Shown here: one piece after another, positions 55,212-63,950 of the stretch | How positions within the stretch are numbered: position 1 is the first letter of the stretch | How the letters are laid out: the number at the start of each line of letters is the position of its first letter | Assembly: GCA_030765525.1 (NCBI GenBank) | Contig: JAVCCK010000008.1 | Location: 62,001 to 126,000 of the forward strand | From: Candidatus Lernaella stagnicola | Lineage (GTDB): Bacteria; Lernaellota; Lernaellaia; Lernaellales; Lernaellaceae | Length of the DNA: 64,000 bases | Direction: 5' to 3' | The notes under the pieces: generated by a model | Told to the model about the DNA's origin: nothing | Database searches by the model: none | What the model saw: the letters and a program-made list of their open reading frames with translations, nothing else | Program-made: the position numbers and the translations under genes

Positions 55212-55751
55212 ATGCCGAACAAGATGCTGGCCAAGGGGTATGTTCAGGTCTACACCGGCAACAACAAAGGTAAAACGACCGCCGCGCTGGGGTTGGCTTT
55301 TCGTGCGTGGGGCCGCGGGCTCAAGACGTATATCGGTCAATTCATGAAGGGGCAGGATTACGCCGAATTGACCGCGGCGGCTAAAACCGACGGCCATATT
55401 ATCATTGAGCGATACGGCAAAAACACTTTCATCCACGTGAAGAATCCGCCGGACCCGGATGACATCGAGTTGGCCAGTGCCGGTTTCGAAAAACTCAAAG
55501 CCGCTCTGATCGGCGGCGAATACGACATCATTGTGGCCGACGAAATCAACACGGCCCATTATTTCCATCTGCTCACGGTGGAGGATATGCGCGAGTTGAT
55601 TCGCCTCAAACCCGACGGGGTGGAGTTGGTTTTCACCGGCCGCTATTGCCCGCCGGAAATCATCGACGCAGCCGACCTGGTCACCGAGATGGTCGAAATC
55701 AAACACTACTGGCAATCGGGCGTGGACGCCCGCGATGGGATCGAACGATAG
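55212..55751 (+). CDS. cobO: Corrinoid adenosyltransferase (CobA/BtuR type)
   Basis: The 179-residue ATP:cob(I)alamin adenosyltransferase acts in cobalamin synthesis or salvage. The P-loop is GNNKGKTTAALGLAFRAWG, followed by FMKG, the conserved IIVADEINTAHYF block (Walker B-like Asp/Glu) and VFTGRYCP. The length is normal for the CobO/BtuR/CobA group. It ends 3 bp before the CrtC/AttH-like gene. The B12 link is of note since a cobalamin-type radical SAM enzyme is encoded at 60.8 kb, but there is no shared operon. I see no cobalamin riboswitch in the 117 bp upstream. Confidence 0.93.
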   Translation: MPNKMLAKGYVQVYTGNNKGKTTAALGLAFRAWGRGLKTYIGQFMKGQDYAELTAAAKTDGHIIIERYGKNTFIHVKNPPDPDDIELASAGFEKLKAALIGGEYDIIVADEINTAHYFHLLTVEDMRELIRLKPDGVELVFTGRYCPPEIIDAADLVTEMVEIKHYWQSGVDARDGIER

Positions 55752-55754
55752 CGC

Positions 55755-56819
55755 ATGGGTAAACTGAAGTACTTTCTACCGTTTATCTTGGTGCCGCTGG
55801 CGGCTGTGATCGCACTATTTGCGTGGAAATATTTCTCCGACCGGGTAGAAGGGTCGGTGGAGGCGCGATCTTATTTCGCGTCACCGGGCGCAGGATTCGT
55901 CGGCGCGCCGGTTCCCTCGGGAGCCGAGCCGTTAAGCCGGCACGCGTTTGATTTTTCCGAGACGAATTTCGAGTTTCCGCAAGAGTGGTGGTATTTCAAC
56001 GCGCACCTGCTGGACGAGCGTAATCGCCGTTATGGGTTGATGATCGCCATGCTCAAAACCGGGCAGTTGCTCGGGTCGTTCACGCTGGTGCATCACGAAC
56101 TGCATTTTCCTTTTCAGACGACGGGCTTGGTGGAATTGAATCCGCGTTTACGAGCGGTGACCGCACCGATGAGCATGCTCCTGCAACCTTACGCCGACCG
56201 TTTCGAATATGAGTTTCGCTTCAAGCACAAGGTCGCTCAAGTCACGCTGCGATTGCACGCGAACAAGTATCCGTTGCCGGTTGGCGGTACGGGGAACATT
56301 GCGATGGGCAAGGCGGGCCGCAGCTACTACTTCTCGCTCACGAACATGGATGTCAGCGGACGCGGACGCATTCGCGGCACGGAAGTGTCGTTGACCGGCA
56401 AGGGGTGGATGGATCACCAGTGGGGCGAGTGGGAGGACCGCGAGTTCGACAAGTGGTACTGGTACTCGATTCAACTGGCCGACAACACCGAAATCATGAT
56501 CTTCGAGTTCCTCAAGTTAAGCCAGGTGGTGGCGCCGATTTGCGACATCGTCTACCCCGACGGAACGGTTAAGCACGGCTTGAAATACGAAATCGAGCCG
56601 ATGAAAACCTGGGTCAGCCCGAAAACCGGACGGAGTTGGCGCCTGGGTTGGAATGTTCGCATTCCGGAAGTCGGTGCCGATCTGGAAATGGTGCCCGACC
56701 TGATTAACCAGGAAGTGACCAAGTCGCTGTGGGAGGGCGTGTGCCACGTCGACGGGACTTTCGCGGGCAAACCGACGCGCGGTTTGGCCTTCTACGAAGC
56801 GCGCCAACGCACCTGGTAG
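55755..56819 (+). CDS. CrtC/AttH lipocalin-like domain protein
   Basis: The 354-residue protein has one N-terminal helix (about 6-25), then the CrtC/AttH/lipocalin-like fold. Signature stretches are EWWYFNAHLLDE, the central beta strands, and KGWMDHQWGEWE, with a second half of the barrel ending GVCHVDGTFAGKPTRG. In photosynthetic bacteria CrtC hydrates carotenoids (1,2-hydratase). No carotenoid gene is near, so a hydratase of another isoprenoid, or a sensor of a lipid, is possible. It follows the corrinoid adenosyltransferase gene by 3 bp and ends 1 bp before the convergent kdsD gene. Confidence 0.85.
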   Translation: MGKLKYFLPFILVPLAAVIALFAWKYFSDRVEGSVEARSYFASPGAGFVGAPVPSGAEPLSRHAFDFSETNFEFPQEWWYFNAHLLDERNRRYGLMIAMLKTGQLLGSFTLVHHELHFPFQTTGLVELNPRLRAVTAPMSMLLQPYADRFEYEFRFKHKVAQVTLRLHANKYPLPVGGTGNIAMGKAGRSYYFSLTNMDVSGRGRIRGTEVSLTGKGWMDHQWGEWEDREFDKWYWYSIQLADNTEIMIFEFLKLSQVVAPICDIVYPDGTVKHGLKYEIEPMKTWVSPKTGRSWRLGWNVRIPEVGADLEMVPDLINQEVTKSLWEGVCHVDGTFAGKPTRGLAFYEARQRTW

Positions 56820-56820
56820 A

Positions 56821-57789
56821 CTAAATAATTCCCGCTTTCAATAAATCGTGCAGGTGAACGATGCCGATGATTCGCTCCGGCTCGCCGCTTTCATAAACGA
56901 GCAGCACGCTGATCGAATTCTGCTCCATCACATGCGCCGCTCGCGTGGCCAAAGCTCCGGCCCGAATTGCCTTAGGGTGCGGCGTGACGACGTCGCCGGC
57001 CGTCAACGTGTGTAACGCGCCGTGCTTTTGCAGGGCGCGCCGCAGATCGCCGTCGGTCACGATACCGACGAGCTTGCCGTCCTCGTCGTCGACGACGGTC
57101 GCGCCGAGACGCTTGCCGCTCATCTCAATGAGCACTTCGGTCATGGCGGTGTCGCGCCGAACGCGGGGCAGCGCCTCGCCGCTGTGCATGAGATCGGCGA
57201 CGCGGGTCAGGAGGCGTTTGCCCAAGGCCCCGGCCGGATGGAAGCGGGCGAAATCCTCTTCGGTGAAACCGCGTTCTTCCAGCATCACGACAGCCAAGGC
57301 GTCGCCCATCGCGACCTGCGCGGTGGTGCTGGCGGTCGGCGCCAGGCCCAGCTTACAGGCTTCTTTTTGAACGCCGGTATCGAGCACAGCGTCGGCGGTT
57401 TGCGCGAGGCGGGACTCCAAGACGCCCGTCATCGCTACGATCGGCACGCCCAAGCGCCGTAGTACCGGCAACGTGACGATCACTTCGTCGGTTTCGCCGC
57501 TGTTGGACAGCACGAGGGCGACGTCGCTTTTGTGCACCATGCCCAGGTCGCCGTGCGCCGCCTCGGCGGCGTGCAGGAAGAAGGAGGGCGTACCGGTGCT
57601 GGCGAAGGTGGCGGCGATTTTCGCGCCGACCAGGCCTGATTTTCCCATGCCGATCACGACGACCTTGCCGTCGCAAGCGAGCAGGATGCCGATGGCGCGG
57701 ACGAAATTCTCGTCAATGCGATCGGCCGTGGCGCGCAGGGCGTCGGTTTCGATCTGCAATACCCGGCGGGCGCGATCGATGATGGTCAT
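56821..57789 (-). CDS. kdsD: Arabinose-5-phosphate isomerase
   Basis: The 322-residue enzyme converts ribulose-5-phosphate to arabinose-5-phosphate, the first step to KDO for lipopolysaccharide. The SIS domain (about 30-175) has VVIGMGKSGLVGAKIAATFASTGTPSFFLHAAEAAHGDLG-type core motifs (GKSG and HAAEAAHGDLG). Two CBS domains follow (about 205-322). KpsF/KdsD/GutQ share this form. The start overlaps the kdsB stop as ATGA, so the two are coupled. It is direct evidence for a KDO-containing outer membrane. Confidence 0.95.
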   Translation of the reverse strand: MTIIDRARRVLQIETDALRATADRIDENFVRAIGILLACDGKVVVIGMGKSGLVGAKIAATFASTGTPSFFLHAAEAAHGDLGMVHKSDVALVLSNSGETDEVIVTLPVLRRLGVPIVAMTGVLESRLAQTADAVLDTGVQKEACKLGLAPTASTTAQVAMGDALAVVMLEERGFTEEDFARFHPAGALGKRLLTRVADLMHSGEALPRVRRDTAMTEVLIEMSGKRLGATVVDDEDGKLVGIVTDGDLRRALQKHGALHTLTAGDVVTPHPKAIRAGALATRAAHVMEQNSISVLLVYESGEPERIIGIVHLHDLLKAGII

Positions 57790-58562
57790 GTGTTTGTCTC
57801 CTTGGTCCAGGCGCGTCGTACGGTCTCCAGATCAGCCGGCGTGTCGACGCTGACGGTCGCGTGTGCGGTGAGCGGGCAGGCGATGCGCACGCCTCTTTCG
57901 AGGGCGCGGAGTTGTTCGAGGCGTTCGATCATCTCCAGGCGCGACGGCGGCCATGTGGCGTACTCGAGCAAGAAATCGCGCCGGTAAATGTATAAGCCTA
58001 GGTGTTTGTCCATGTGCGGCGGCGGCGTATCGGCCACGCGGTCGAAACGGCCGTCGCGGTAGGCAAGTGAATCGCGCGGGAAAGGAATCGGCGCACGGGA
58101 AAAATAAAGCGCGAAGTCGTTTTCATCGACCACGACCTTGACGCAGTTGGGGTCGAAGACTTCGGCTTCGCTTTCGAGGTGCGCGCGCACGGTGCCGAAG
58201 CGCAGGCCCGGCGTGGCGTCAAAGGGGGCCAGAGCGTCGTCGAGAATGCGCGGGTCAAACATCGGCTCGTCGCCTTGCACGTTGACGATGAGCTCGAAAT
58301 CGAGAGTGGCGGCAACCTCGGCGATGCGATCGGTGCCGCTGCGGTGATCGTCGCGGGTTATCACGGCGTTAAAACCGGCGTCGGTTACCGCTTGACGGAC
58401 GCGCTCGTCGTCGGTGGCGACCACGACGTGGCCCAGGCGAGGATGCTTCGCCACGCGTTCGACTACGCGCACGATCATCGGCTTGCCGTGCAAGTCGGCC
58501 AAGGGCTTGCCGGGCAGGCGCGAACTGGCGTAGCGGGCTGGAATGATCGCGGCAATTGTCAT
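57786..58562 (-). CDS. kdsB: CMP-KDO synthetase
   Basis: The 258-residue cytidylyltransferase activates KDO with CTP for transfer to lipid A. N-terminal IPARYASSRLPGKPLADLHGKPM is the nucleotide-binding block, TRDDHRSGTDRIAE is the family signature, and VNVQGDEPMFDP contains the metal-binding Asp. CSRAPIPF-type block is FSRAPIPFPRD here. It lies upstream of kdsD with an ATGA overlap. kdsA and kdsC are not in the window. Confidence 0.97.
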   Translation of the reverse strand: MTIAAIIPARYASSRLPGKPLADLHGKPMIVRVVERVAKHPRLGHVVVATDDERVRQAVTDAGFNAVITRDDHRSGTDRIAEVAATLDFELIVNVQGDEPMFDPRILDDALAPFDATPGLRFGTVRAHLESEAEVFDPNCVKVVVDENDFALYFSRAPIPFPRDSLAYRDGRFDRVADTPPPHMDKHLGLYIYRRDFLLEYATWPPSRLEMIERLEQLRALERGVRIACPLTAHATVSVDTPADLETVRRAWTKETNT

Positions 58563-58618
58563 GGTCCGTCACTTCCGTGTTTGCGCGAAATGTACCAGAA
58601 AAGGGGCCGAATGCAACT

Positions 58619-59911
58619 TCACGCCTCCGGAGGCGGAGCAAAGTGGCGGTCGATAATCGCCGTACCCACCGTATCGCCCCAAACATTGACCGTCGTACGG
58701 CAGCGGTCGAGGAACCAATCAATCGACAGGATGATGTATATCCCTTCCTCGGGGGCGCCGACGGCGCTGAGCACCATGACCATGGTGACGAGCCCGGCTT
58801 CGGGGATTGCCGCTGCGCCGATGGCGGCGAGGGTTGCGGTGAGCCAGATCACGATAATCTGGGGGATGCTGAGATCGATGCCGTAGGCTTGGCAGATGAA
58901 AATTACGGCGACGGCTTCATATAGCGCCGTGCCGTCCATGTTGATCGTGGCGCCGAGCGGCAGCACGAAGCCGGAGGTTCGCTCGGATAGGCCGGCGTTT
59001 TGTCGGGCGTCGCGCAGCGTGATCGGCAGTGATGCGGCACTGGAGGCGGTCGTGAAGGCGGTGAGCAAGGCTTCGGAGAATTGTCCCGCCTGACGAAGAG
59101 GATTGCGCCGCGCGAAGAACACGAGCAGCAGCGGCAGGATAATCACCGCGTGAATCATTAGGCCGGAGATGACCGTCAGTGCGTAGCGCAGTAATTTTGC
59201 CAATTCGTGACCGACAACCGCGCCGCCGCCCGCCTCACCGATTTTCGCGGCGACCAAACCGAAAATGCCGATCGGCGCGAGCCAGATGACGATGCGCACG
59301 AACTTGAAAATGGCTTCGTTAATGATCTCGACCAGTTCGATGATTTTCGCGCCGCGCGAACCCAGCGTGGTGAGCAGCCCACCAAAAATCAGCGAGGCGA
59401 CGATCAAGCCGAGAACCCGACCCTCGGCGGCTGCGGCAAAGAGGTTGGCGGGCACCATGTCGCGAAAGACGTCAAAGAGCGCCTCGTACCAAGGCATCGA
59501 ATGCGGCAGCGTGCGCACGGCGTCGGCGGCGGTGTCGGCACCGATTCCCGGCCGTATGATCAGCACCAGGACGATACCCAACGACACGGAAATCAGGGTC
59601 GTCGAGATGTAATAGGCGAGGGTCGCGCCGAAGGTGCGCCCGATCTTCCGCACGTCGCCGAAAGCGGCGATGCCCAGAATCATGCTCGTGACCACAATCG
59701 GCACCATGACCATTTTCAGCAGGCGAATAAACAGGTCACCGAGTAAATCTACAAAGGCGGCGGCCACGGCGACTCCGGGTTGGGTCCAGTAGGGGCCGCC
59801 GAACCCGCCGACGAGAAAACCGAGCGTCGCGCCGCTCAGCATCAGGACCGGCAAGAGCCAGGGGCGCTTTTTCGGCGTTGATTTCCATGGCGCGGCTTGT
59901 GACACCGGCAT
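58619..59911 (-). CDS. Dicarboxylate/amino acid:cation symporter (DAACS family)
   Basis: The 430-residue membrane transporter has about eight helices and two re-entrant hairpins. The family signature is seen in TAFTTASSAASLPITLRDARQ (serine-rich hairpin), FVLPLGATINMDGTALYEAV (helix 7 with NMDGT), and a C-terminal LSIDWFLDRCRTTVNVWGD. These bind aspartate/glutamate or C4-dicarboxylates and couple to Na+ or H+. Substrate cannot be fixed. It diverges from the ether-lipid-like gene cluster, with 137 bp between. Confidence 0.94.
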   Translation of the reverse strand: MPVSQAAPWKSTPKKRPWLLPVLMLSGATLGFLVGGFGGPYWTQPGVAVAAAFVDLLGDLFIRLLKMVMVPIVVTSMILGIAAFGDVRKIGRTFGATLAYYISTTLISVSLGIVLVLIIRPGIGADTAADAVRTLPHSMPWYEALFDVFRDMVPANLFAAAAEGRVLGLIVASLIFGGLLTTLGSRGAKIIELVEIINEAIFKFVRIVIWLAPIGIFGLVAAKIGEAGGGAVVGHELAKLLRYALTVISGLMIHAVIILPLLLVFFARRNPLRQAGQFSEALLTAFTTASSAASLPITLRDARQNAGLSERTSGFVLPLGATINMDGTALYEAVAVIFICQAYGIDLSIPQIIVIWLTATLAAIGAAAIPEAGLVTMVMVLSAVGAPEEGIYIILSIDWFLDRCRTTVNVWGDTVGTAIIDRHFAPPPEA

Positions 59912-60048
59912 CGTTGTCTCCCCTGCTTGCGTGGATAGGTTGCTGTGGACAAAATAGTCCAGTTGGGATTTTCGTGCAAATTTGCAGCAAATACGGTAAA
60001 TTTCGCCGAGAGATATTTATCGATAGTACCGTAACAAGGGCAAAGCGG

Positions 60049-60852
60049 ATGTTTGCAGGCGACTTAAAACAGTTTTTTCGCGGTGCGCTTACCAGGCGCA
60101 GGCTGCATTTGACTTCCTTCGACCCGGCGAAACATTCGGTGGAGCAGGTACGGAGTATTGCATCCTTGGCCCTGGAGGCTGATACCGACGGCTTTTTGGT
60201 CGGTGGCTCCACGGGCGTCACGCACGCCATGGTCGAAGAAGTTTGTGCTGAGATACGAAACGTGGTCGACAGGCGGTATCCCGGCCCTTCAAGACCGCCG
60301 ATTGTGCTTTTCCCTTCGAACGCGGACACCGGCGTGGCTGCCGCGGCCGACGGCGTGTTGTTCCATTCCCTGCTGAATTCACGCGACGTGCGCTTTTTAA
60401 TTCGTGAGCAAGCCAAGGCCGCTCCCTACCTGCCGGCGTTGGGATTGCAGCCGGTCGGTTGCGGCATGATCGCCGTCGAACCGGGCGGCACCGCGGCGCG
60501 CATCGGGCTGGCGGACTTGATTGCCTGCGACGACTGGCAAAGCGCGGTCGGCTATGCAGCGGCGGCGGCCGCCTTCGGTTTCACTTTGGTTTATCTCAAC
60601 GCCGGATCCGGCAGCGCTCAGCCCGTACCGGCTGAAATGATCGCGGCGGTCAGCCGCGTGGTCGATGCGCCGCTGGTCGTGGGCGGTGGTGTGGTGGACG
60701 GCGCCAAAGCCGCGGCGGCGGTGGGCGCGGGTGCGGACATCATCATTACCGGAACCGCCATCGAAGAGAATCCGCGCGTCGGCGAGACGCTGGCGGCGAT
60801 CTGCGCGGCGGTGCATGCCGTGCCGTCCAAACAGGCCGGAGCCACGGAATGA
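60049..60852 (+). CDS. Geranylgeranylglyceryl phosphate synthase-like (GGGPS/PcrB family)
   Basis: The 267-residue (beta/alpha)8 enzyme is expected to form the ether bond between glycerol-1-phosphate and a polyprenyl diphosphate, the first step of archaeal-type lipids. Motifs are HLTSFDPAK (20-28, metal Asp), DGFLVGGSTGV, VLFPSN, GMIAVEPGGTAARIG, VYLNAGSGSA and VVGGGVVDGAKAAAAVGAGADIIITG. Where relatives I remember have Glu (YLEAGSG), this protein has Asn184. The ATG at 60049 follows AAGGGC. It is the first of four overlapping genes with an ATGA junction to the radical SAM gene. Chain length of the prenyl substrate (C20 or longer) is not readable. Confidence 0.88.
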   Translation: MFAGDLKQFFRGALTRRRLHLTSFDPAKHSVEQVRSIASLALEADTDGFLVGGSTGVTHAMVEEVCAEIRNVVDRRYPGPSRPPIVLFPSNADTGVAAAADGVLFHSLLNSRDVRFLIREQAKAAPYLPALGLQPVGCGMIAVEPGGTAARIGLADLIACDDWQSAVGYAAAAAAFGFTLVYLNAGSGSAQPVPAEMIAAVSRVVDAPLVVGGGVVDGAKAAAAVGAGADIIITGTAIEENPRVGETLAAICAAVHAVPSKQAGATE

Positions 60853-62165
60853 AAATCACGCTTGTCGCCCCGGCTTCCGAGGTGTCGCGCCGGGTGGGCC
60901 GCAAGCCGAAAGGCACTTCGTATTTCCACTATTACAAGCTGGGTATCGCGACGATCGCCGGAGCGACGCCGCCGGATATCGAAGTGGAAGCGATCGACGA
61001 GATTGTCGACCTGTGGGACCCCCGCACGCACGAAACCGACGCGGTGGGCATCAGCGTGTTGACGGCGCTGGCGCCGCGGGCCTACTCGATCGCCGCGCAA
61101 TTTCGGGAACGCGGTATTCCGGTTGTGCTCGGCGGTATGCACCCGACTTTTCTACCCGCCGAGGCCGCAACGCACGCCGACGCAATCGTCATGGGGCAGG
61201 GCGAATTCGTCTGGGAACAGGTGTGTCGGGATTTGCAGAACAACACGTTACAGCCGGTGTACGACTCTTGCACGAACCCGAACGAAATCAGCGTTCCGCG
61301 GGCGCGGCGCGAAATATTCACGAACCCGAAATACCCGCCGCTGGACATCGTTCAGTTTTCGCGCGGCTGCATTCACAAATGCCGCTTCTGTTCGGTCAAC
61401 GCGTTTTTCGACGGCAAATACCACTGGCGGCCGATCGATGAGGTCAAGGCCGAGTTGGCGACGTGCACGCGCAAGCACCTGATGGTCGCCGACGACAACC
61501 TTTACGGCTATCGCGAGTATTGCCTGGAGGCACTCGCGGCCCTGGCGCCACTGGGCAAGTATTTAGGGATTCAGGCGACGGTCGACATGGCCTTTGACCA
61601 GGAAGTCATGGATGCGGCGGCGGCGGCAAAGGTTGGCGCGATATTCGTCGGCATCGAGAGCGTGGTGAGCGAGTCGCTCGCCGAGTCGGCCAAGTGGCAC
61701 AACGAGGTCGACAAATACGCCGACGCGATGGCCGAATTTCATCGGCGCGGCATTTTCGTGGAGGGCGGCTTGATGTTCGGCTTCGACCACGATGAACCCG
61801 ACGTGTTCGAGCGCACGATGAAGTTCGTCGACAACATCAGGCTCGACGTGGCGCAGGTGGCGTTCGTGACGCCGATGCCGGGCACCGTGCTGTTCGATCG
61901 GATGCAGGAAGAAGGGCGCATTACCGACACGAACTGGGCGCACTACGACTGCAACCACGTGGTGTTCAGGCCCACGCGCATGTCGGCGCTCGAACTGATG
62001 AACGGCGTGGAATGGTTCCGTGAAAAATACTATTCCTTAACGGAAATCGCCCGCCGCGCCCGCCGTGGTATGCGGTGGTTCGATCCGATCACGCTGGGCA
62101 CGCAAATCGCACTGAACTGGGGCTTTCGCCGCAATCACGAGTTGGGATTGGATTATCCGCCATGA
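60849..62165 (+). CDS. B12-type radical SAM enzyme, lipid-cluster member
   Basis: 438 residues. The N-terminal Rossmann-like, B12-binding-type domain (about 1-150) has GIPVVLGGMHPTFLPAEA and VMGQGE, but no DxHxxG cobalamin ligand motif. The radical SAM domain carries the cluster motif SRGCIHKCRFCSVNAFF (Cys174, 178, 181, CxxxCxxC), followed by MVADDNLY, IFVGIESV and MFGFDHDEPDVF. The family includes methylases and C-C coupling enzymes acting on unactivated carbon, among them lipid-modifying enzymes of archaea and hopanoid methylases. Encoded between GGGPS and a methyltransferase, with ATGA on both sides. Substrate is inferred only from context. Confidence 0.88.
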   Translation: MKITLVAPASEVSRRVGRKPKGTSYFHYYKLGIATIAGATPPDIEVEAIDEIVDLWDPRTHETDAVGISVLTALAPRAYSIAAQFRERGIPVVLGGMHPTFLPAEAATHADAIVMGQGEFVWEQVCRDLQNNTLQPVYDSCTNPNEISVPRARREIFTNPKYPPLDIVQFSRGCIHKCRFCSVNAFFDGKYHWRPIDEVKAELATCTRKHLMVADDNLYGYREYCLEALAALAPLGKYLGIQATVDMAFDQEVMDAAAAAKVGAIFVGIESVVSESLAESAKWHNEVDKYADAMAEFHRRGIFVEGGLMFGFDHDEPDVFERTMKFVDNIRLDVAQVAFVTPMPGTVLFDRMQEEGRITDTNWAHYDCNHVVFRPTRMSALELMNGVEWFREKYYSLTEIARRARRGMRWFDPITLGTQIALNWGFRRNHELGLDYPP

Positions 62166-62917
62166 GCAAGCCGCGTTTGTTTTCACGCCGGTGGTGTTTT
62201 GCCCACCGCGTTGAGTTGGCCAGCCTGATCGGCGGGGTCGGCTTTCTCTTCTACCTGTGGAGCGGCGATTCGCTGCTGCGGGATGCGGCCCGGTGGCTGC
62301 AAGTCGAACACGACGCTTTCGTGCGCGGCGGCTACTGGCTGCTGGCGGCCATCAACGTAGTCGCGTCGATCATTCGCATCTGGGCGGGAGGAACGCTGGG
62401 CGGTGCGCGGATGATGGCCGTCGATGTGCAGACCGACGGGCTGATTACCGGCGGTCCCTATCGGCACGTGCGAAATCCGATCTATCTGGCCGATATTCTG
62501 ACGCTCGCGGGCATGGCGCTGGTGGTTCCGTGGCCCGGGGCGGTGCTTGTCTGCCTGCTCTTGCCGGCGACTTATCTAGCCGTGATGTCCTACGAGGAGG
62601 AGCGCCTGACCGCCGAACTGGGCGAGCCTTACGTCGAGTTCAAACAAGCAGTGCCGCGGCTCGCGTGGAAGTTTGCCCCGTGGCGCGACGGGCGCGGCGG
62701 CGGCGCTTTTTCGTGGCGCGAGGGTCTGGAGAATAATTTCATCTACCTGCCGCTGGTGCCCGGATTCGTAGTGTGCGCCGTCACGGGCGTGTTGTGGCAC
62801 GGCGTGCTTGTCGGCGCGATTGGTCCGGTCGGGTGGGTGGCGCTGCACTTCTGGCGAAACTTCAAACCCGGCGGTTTGGCGAGGCGCGAAGGTCATGACG
62901 AAAATCACGCAAGTTGA
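62162..62917 (+). CDS. Integral-membrane methyltransferase (ICMT/PEMT-like)
   Basis: 251 residues with about six helices. The family core is TGGPYRHVRNPIYLADI (about 96-111), the SAM-binding region, followed by a Glu-Glu pair in MSYEEERL and YVEFKQAVPR (about 170-190). Isoprenylcysteine carboxyl methyltransferases and phospholipid N-methyltransferases share it. Here a methylation of the isoprenoid ether or its headgroup seems likely, but the position is unknown. Start ATG at 62162 overlaps the radical SAM stop as ATGA; its end overlaps the next gene by 23 bp. Confidence 0.86.
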   Translation: MSKPRLFSRRWCFAHRVELASLIGGVGFLFYLWSGDSLLRDAARWLQVEHDAFVRGGYWLLAAINVVASIIRIWAGGTLGGARMMAVDVQTDGLITGGPYRHVRNPIYLADILTLAGMALVVPWPGAVLVCLLLPATYLAVMSYEEERLTAELGEPYVEFKQAVPRLAWKFAPWRDGRGGGAFSWREGLENNFIYLPLVPGFVVCAVTGVLWHGVLVGAIGPVGWVALHFWRNFKPGGLARREGHDENHAS

Positions 62918-63950
62918 CGTCGCCGTCGTCGGCGGCGGACCGGCGGGAAGCCTGCTGGCCGAACGGCTGGCGGCTGGCGGCGCGCGCGTCGTCGTTTTCG
63001 ATCACTCGCACCCGCGTGAAAAAGTTTGCGCCGGCGGCATTTCGGCACGCGCCCGCGCCATGTTCCCCGAATTGGAAGAGTTGGTACCGCAAGGCAAGAC
63101 CGGCACGGAACTGCGCCTGGTAAGCCCCGGCGGTCATCGGGCCAGGGTGCGCGGCAAAGGTCGCACCTTTGCGATCGACCGGACGATTCTCGATAAGGCG
63201 CTGCTTGACCGCGCGGTTCAGGCAGGGGCCGAGTGGCGGCAGCAAAAAGTGTTGAGTTTCGAGAAGAGCGCGGAAGGGTACGTCGTCCAAACGGCGCACC
63301 GGGTGATGGGAGCGCGTATCATCGTGGGCGCCGACGGAGTTCACTCGCTGGTGCGGCGGCATTTCGCGGGCGCTATCGCGCGGGAGCACCTGGCCCTGGG
63401 CGCGCACGTGTTGGTGGAAGATTTCGCCGCGCCGTCGGCATTGATCCGCTTTCTCGGCGACCGCCGCGGCTACGCGTGGGTGTTCAACCGGCGGGACAGG
63501 GCATCCATCGGCGTCGGGATGCCGCAAAGTCACAAGGACGATTGGCTCGAGCAACTCGCCAACTTTTTTGCCGCCCAGGTGTTGGACCGCACGATGCCCA
63601 GGATTCAGGGCTGGACGCTGCCGCAAGCCTCAACCGCTGAATTCTTCCGCGCCCCGGTGGCGGGCGACGATTGGCTTTTGATCGGGGACGCCGCGGGGCA
63701 TGTCGATCCGCTTTCGGGCGAAGGGATATGGTACGCGCTGTGGGGCGCAGCGCTGGCGGCGGAAGCGATTCTGGCCGGTCGACCGGTGGATTTCGATCGA
63801 CGTTGGCGCGAGGCCTACTTGGCGAGATTCGAGAAACACATCAAGCAAGCCGCGTATCTGACCAAACCACGTTTGCTCGACGCGGCGATTCTTGCCGCAA
63901 AATTGCCGGCCGTCGGCGGGCTGCTGTTCAACAAGCTGGCCGGTTCCTAA
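62895..63950 (+). CDS. Geranylgeranyl reductase-like flavoprotein
   Basis: The 351-residue FAD protein has dinucleotide loop VVGGGPAGSLLAERL (GGGPAG at 13-18), the region REKVCAGGISARA, the mid motif GADGVHSLVRRHF, RRGYAWVFNRRDRASIGVGM (aligned to the YxWxFP block of geranylgeranyl reductases, although the Pro is Asn) and the FAD-ribityl motif GDAAGHVDPLSGEGIWYA. In archaea this family saturates the prenyl chains of ether lipids; in phototrophs it reduces geranylgeranyl to phytyl. Being last of the GGGPS cluster, chain saturation is the likely role. Overlaps the methyltransferase gene by 23 bp. The 50 bases to the window end show nothing I can name. Confidence 0.87.
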   Translation: MTKITQVDVAVVGGGPAGSLLAERLAAGGARVVVFDHSHPREKVCAGGISARARAMFPELEELVPQGKTGTELRLVSPGGHRARVRGKGRTFAIDRTILDKALLDRAVQAGAEWRQQKVLSFEKSAEGYVVQTAHRVMGARIIVGADGVHSLVRRHFAGAIAREHLALGAHVLVEDFAAPSALIRFLGDRRGYAWVFNRRDRASIGVGMPQSHKDDWLEQLANFFAAQVLDRTMPRIQGWTLPQASTAEFFRAPVAGDDWLLIGDAAGHVDPLSGEGIWYALWGAALAAEAILAGRPVDFDRRWREAYLARFEKHIKQAAYLTKPRLLDAAILAAKLPAVGGLLFNKLAGS

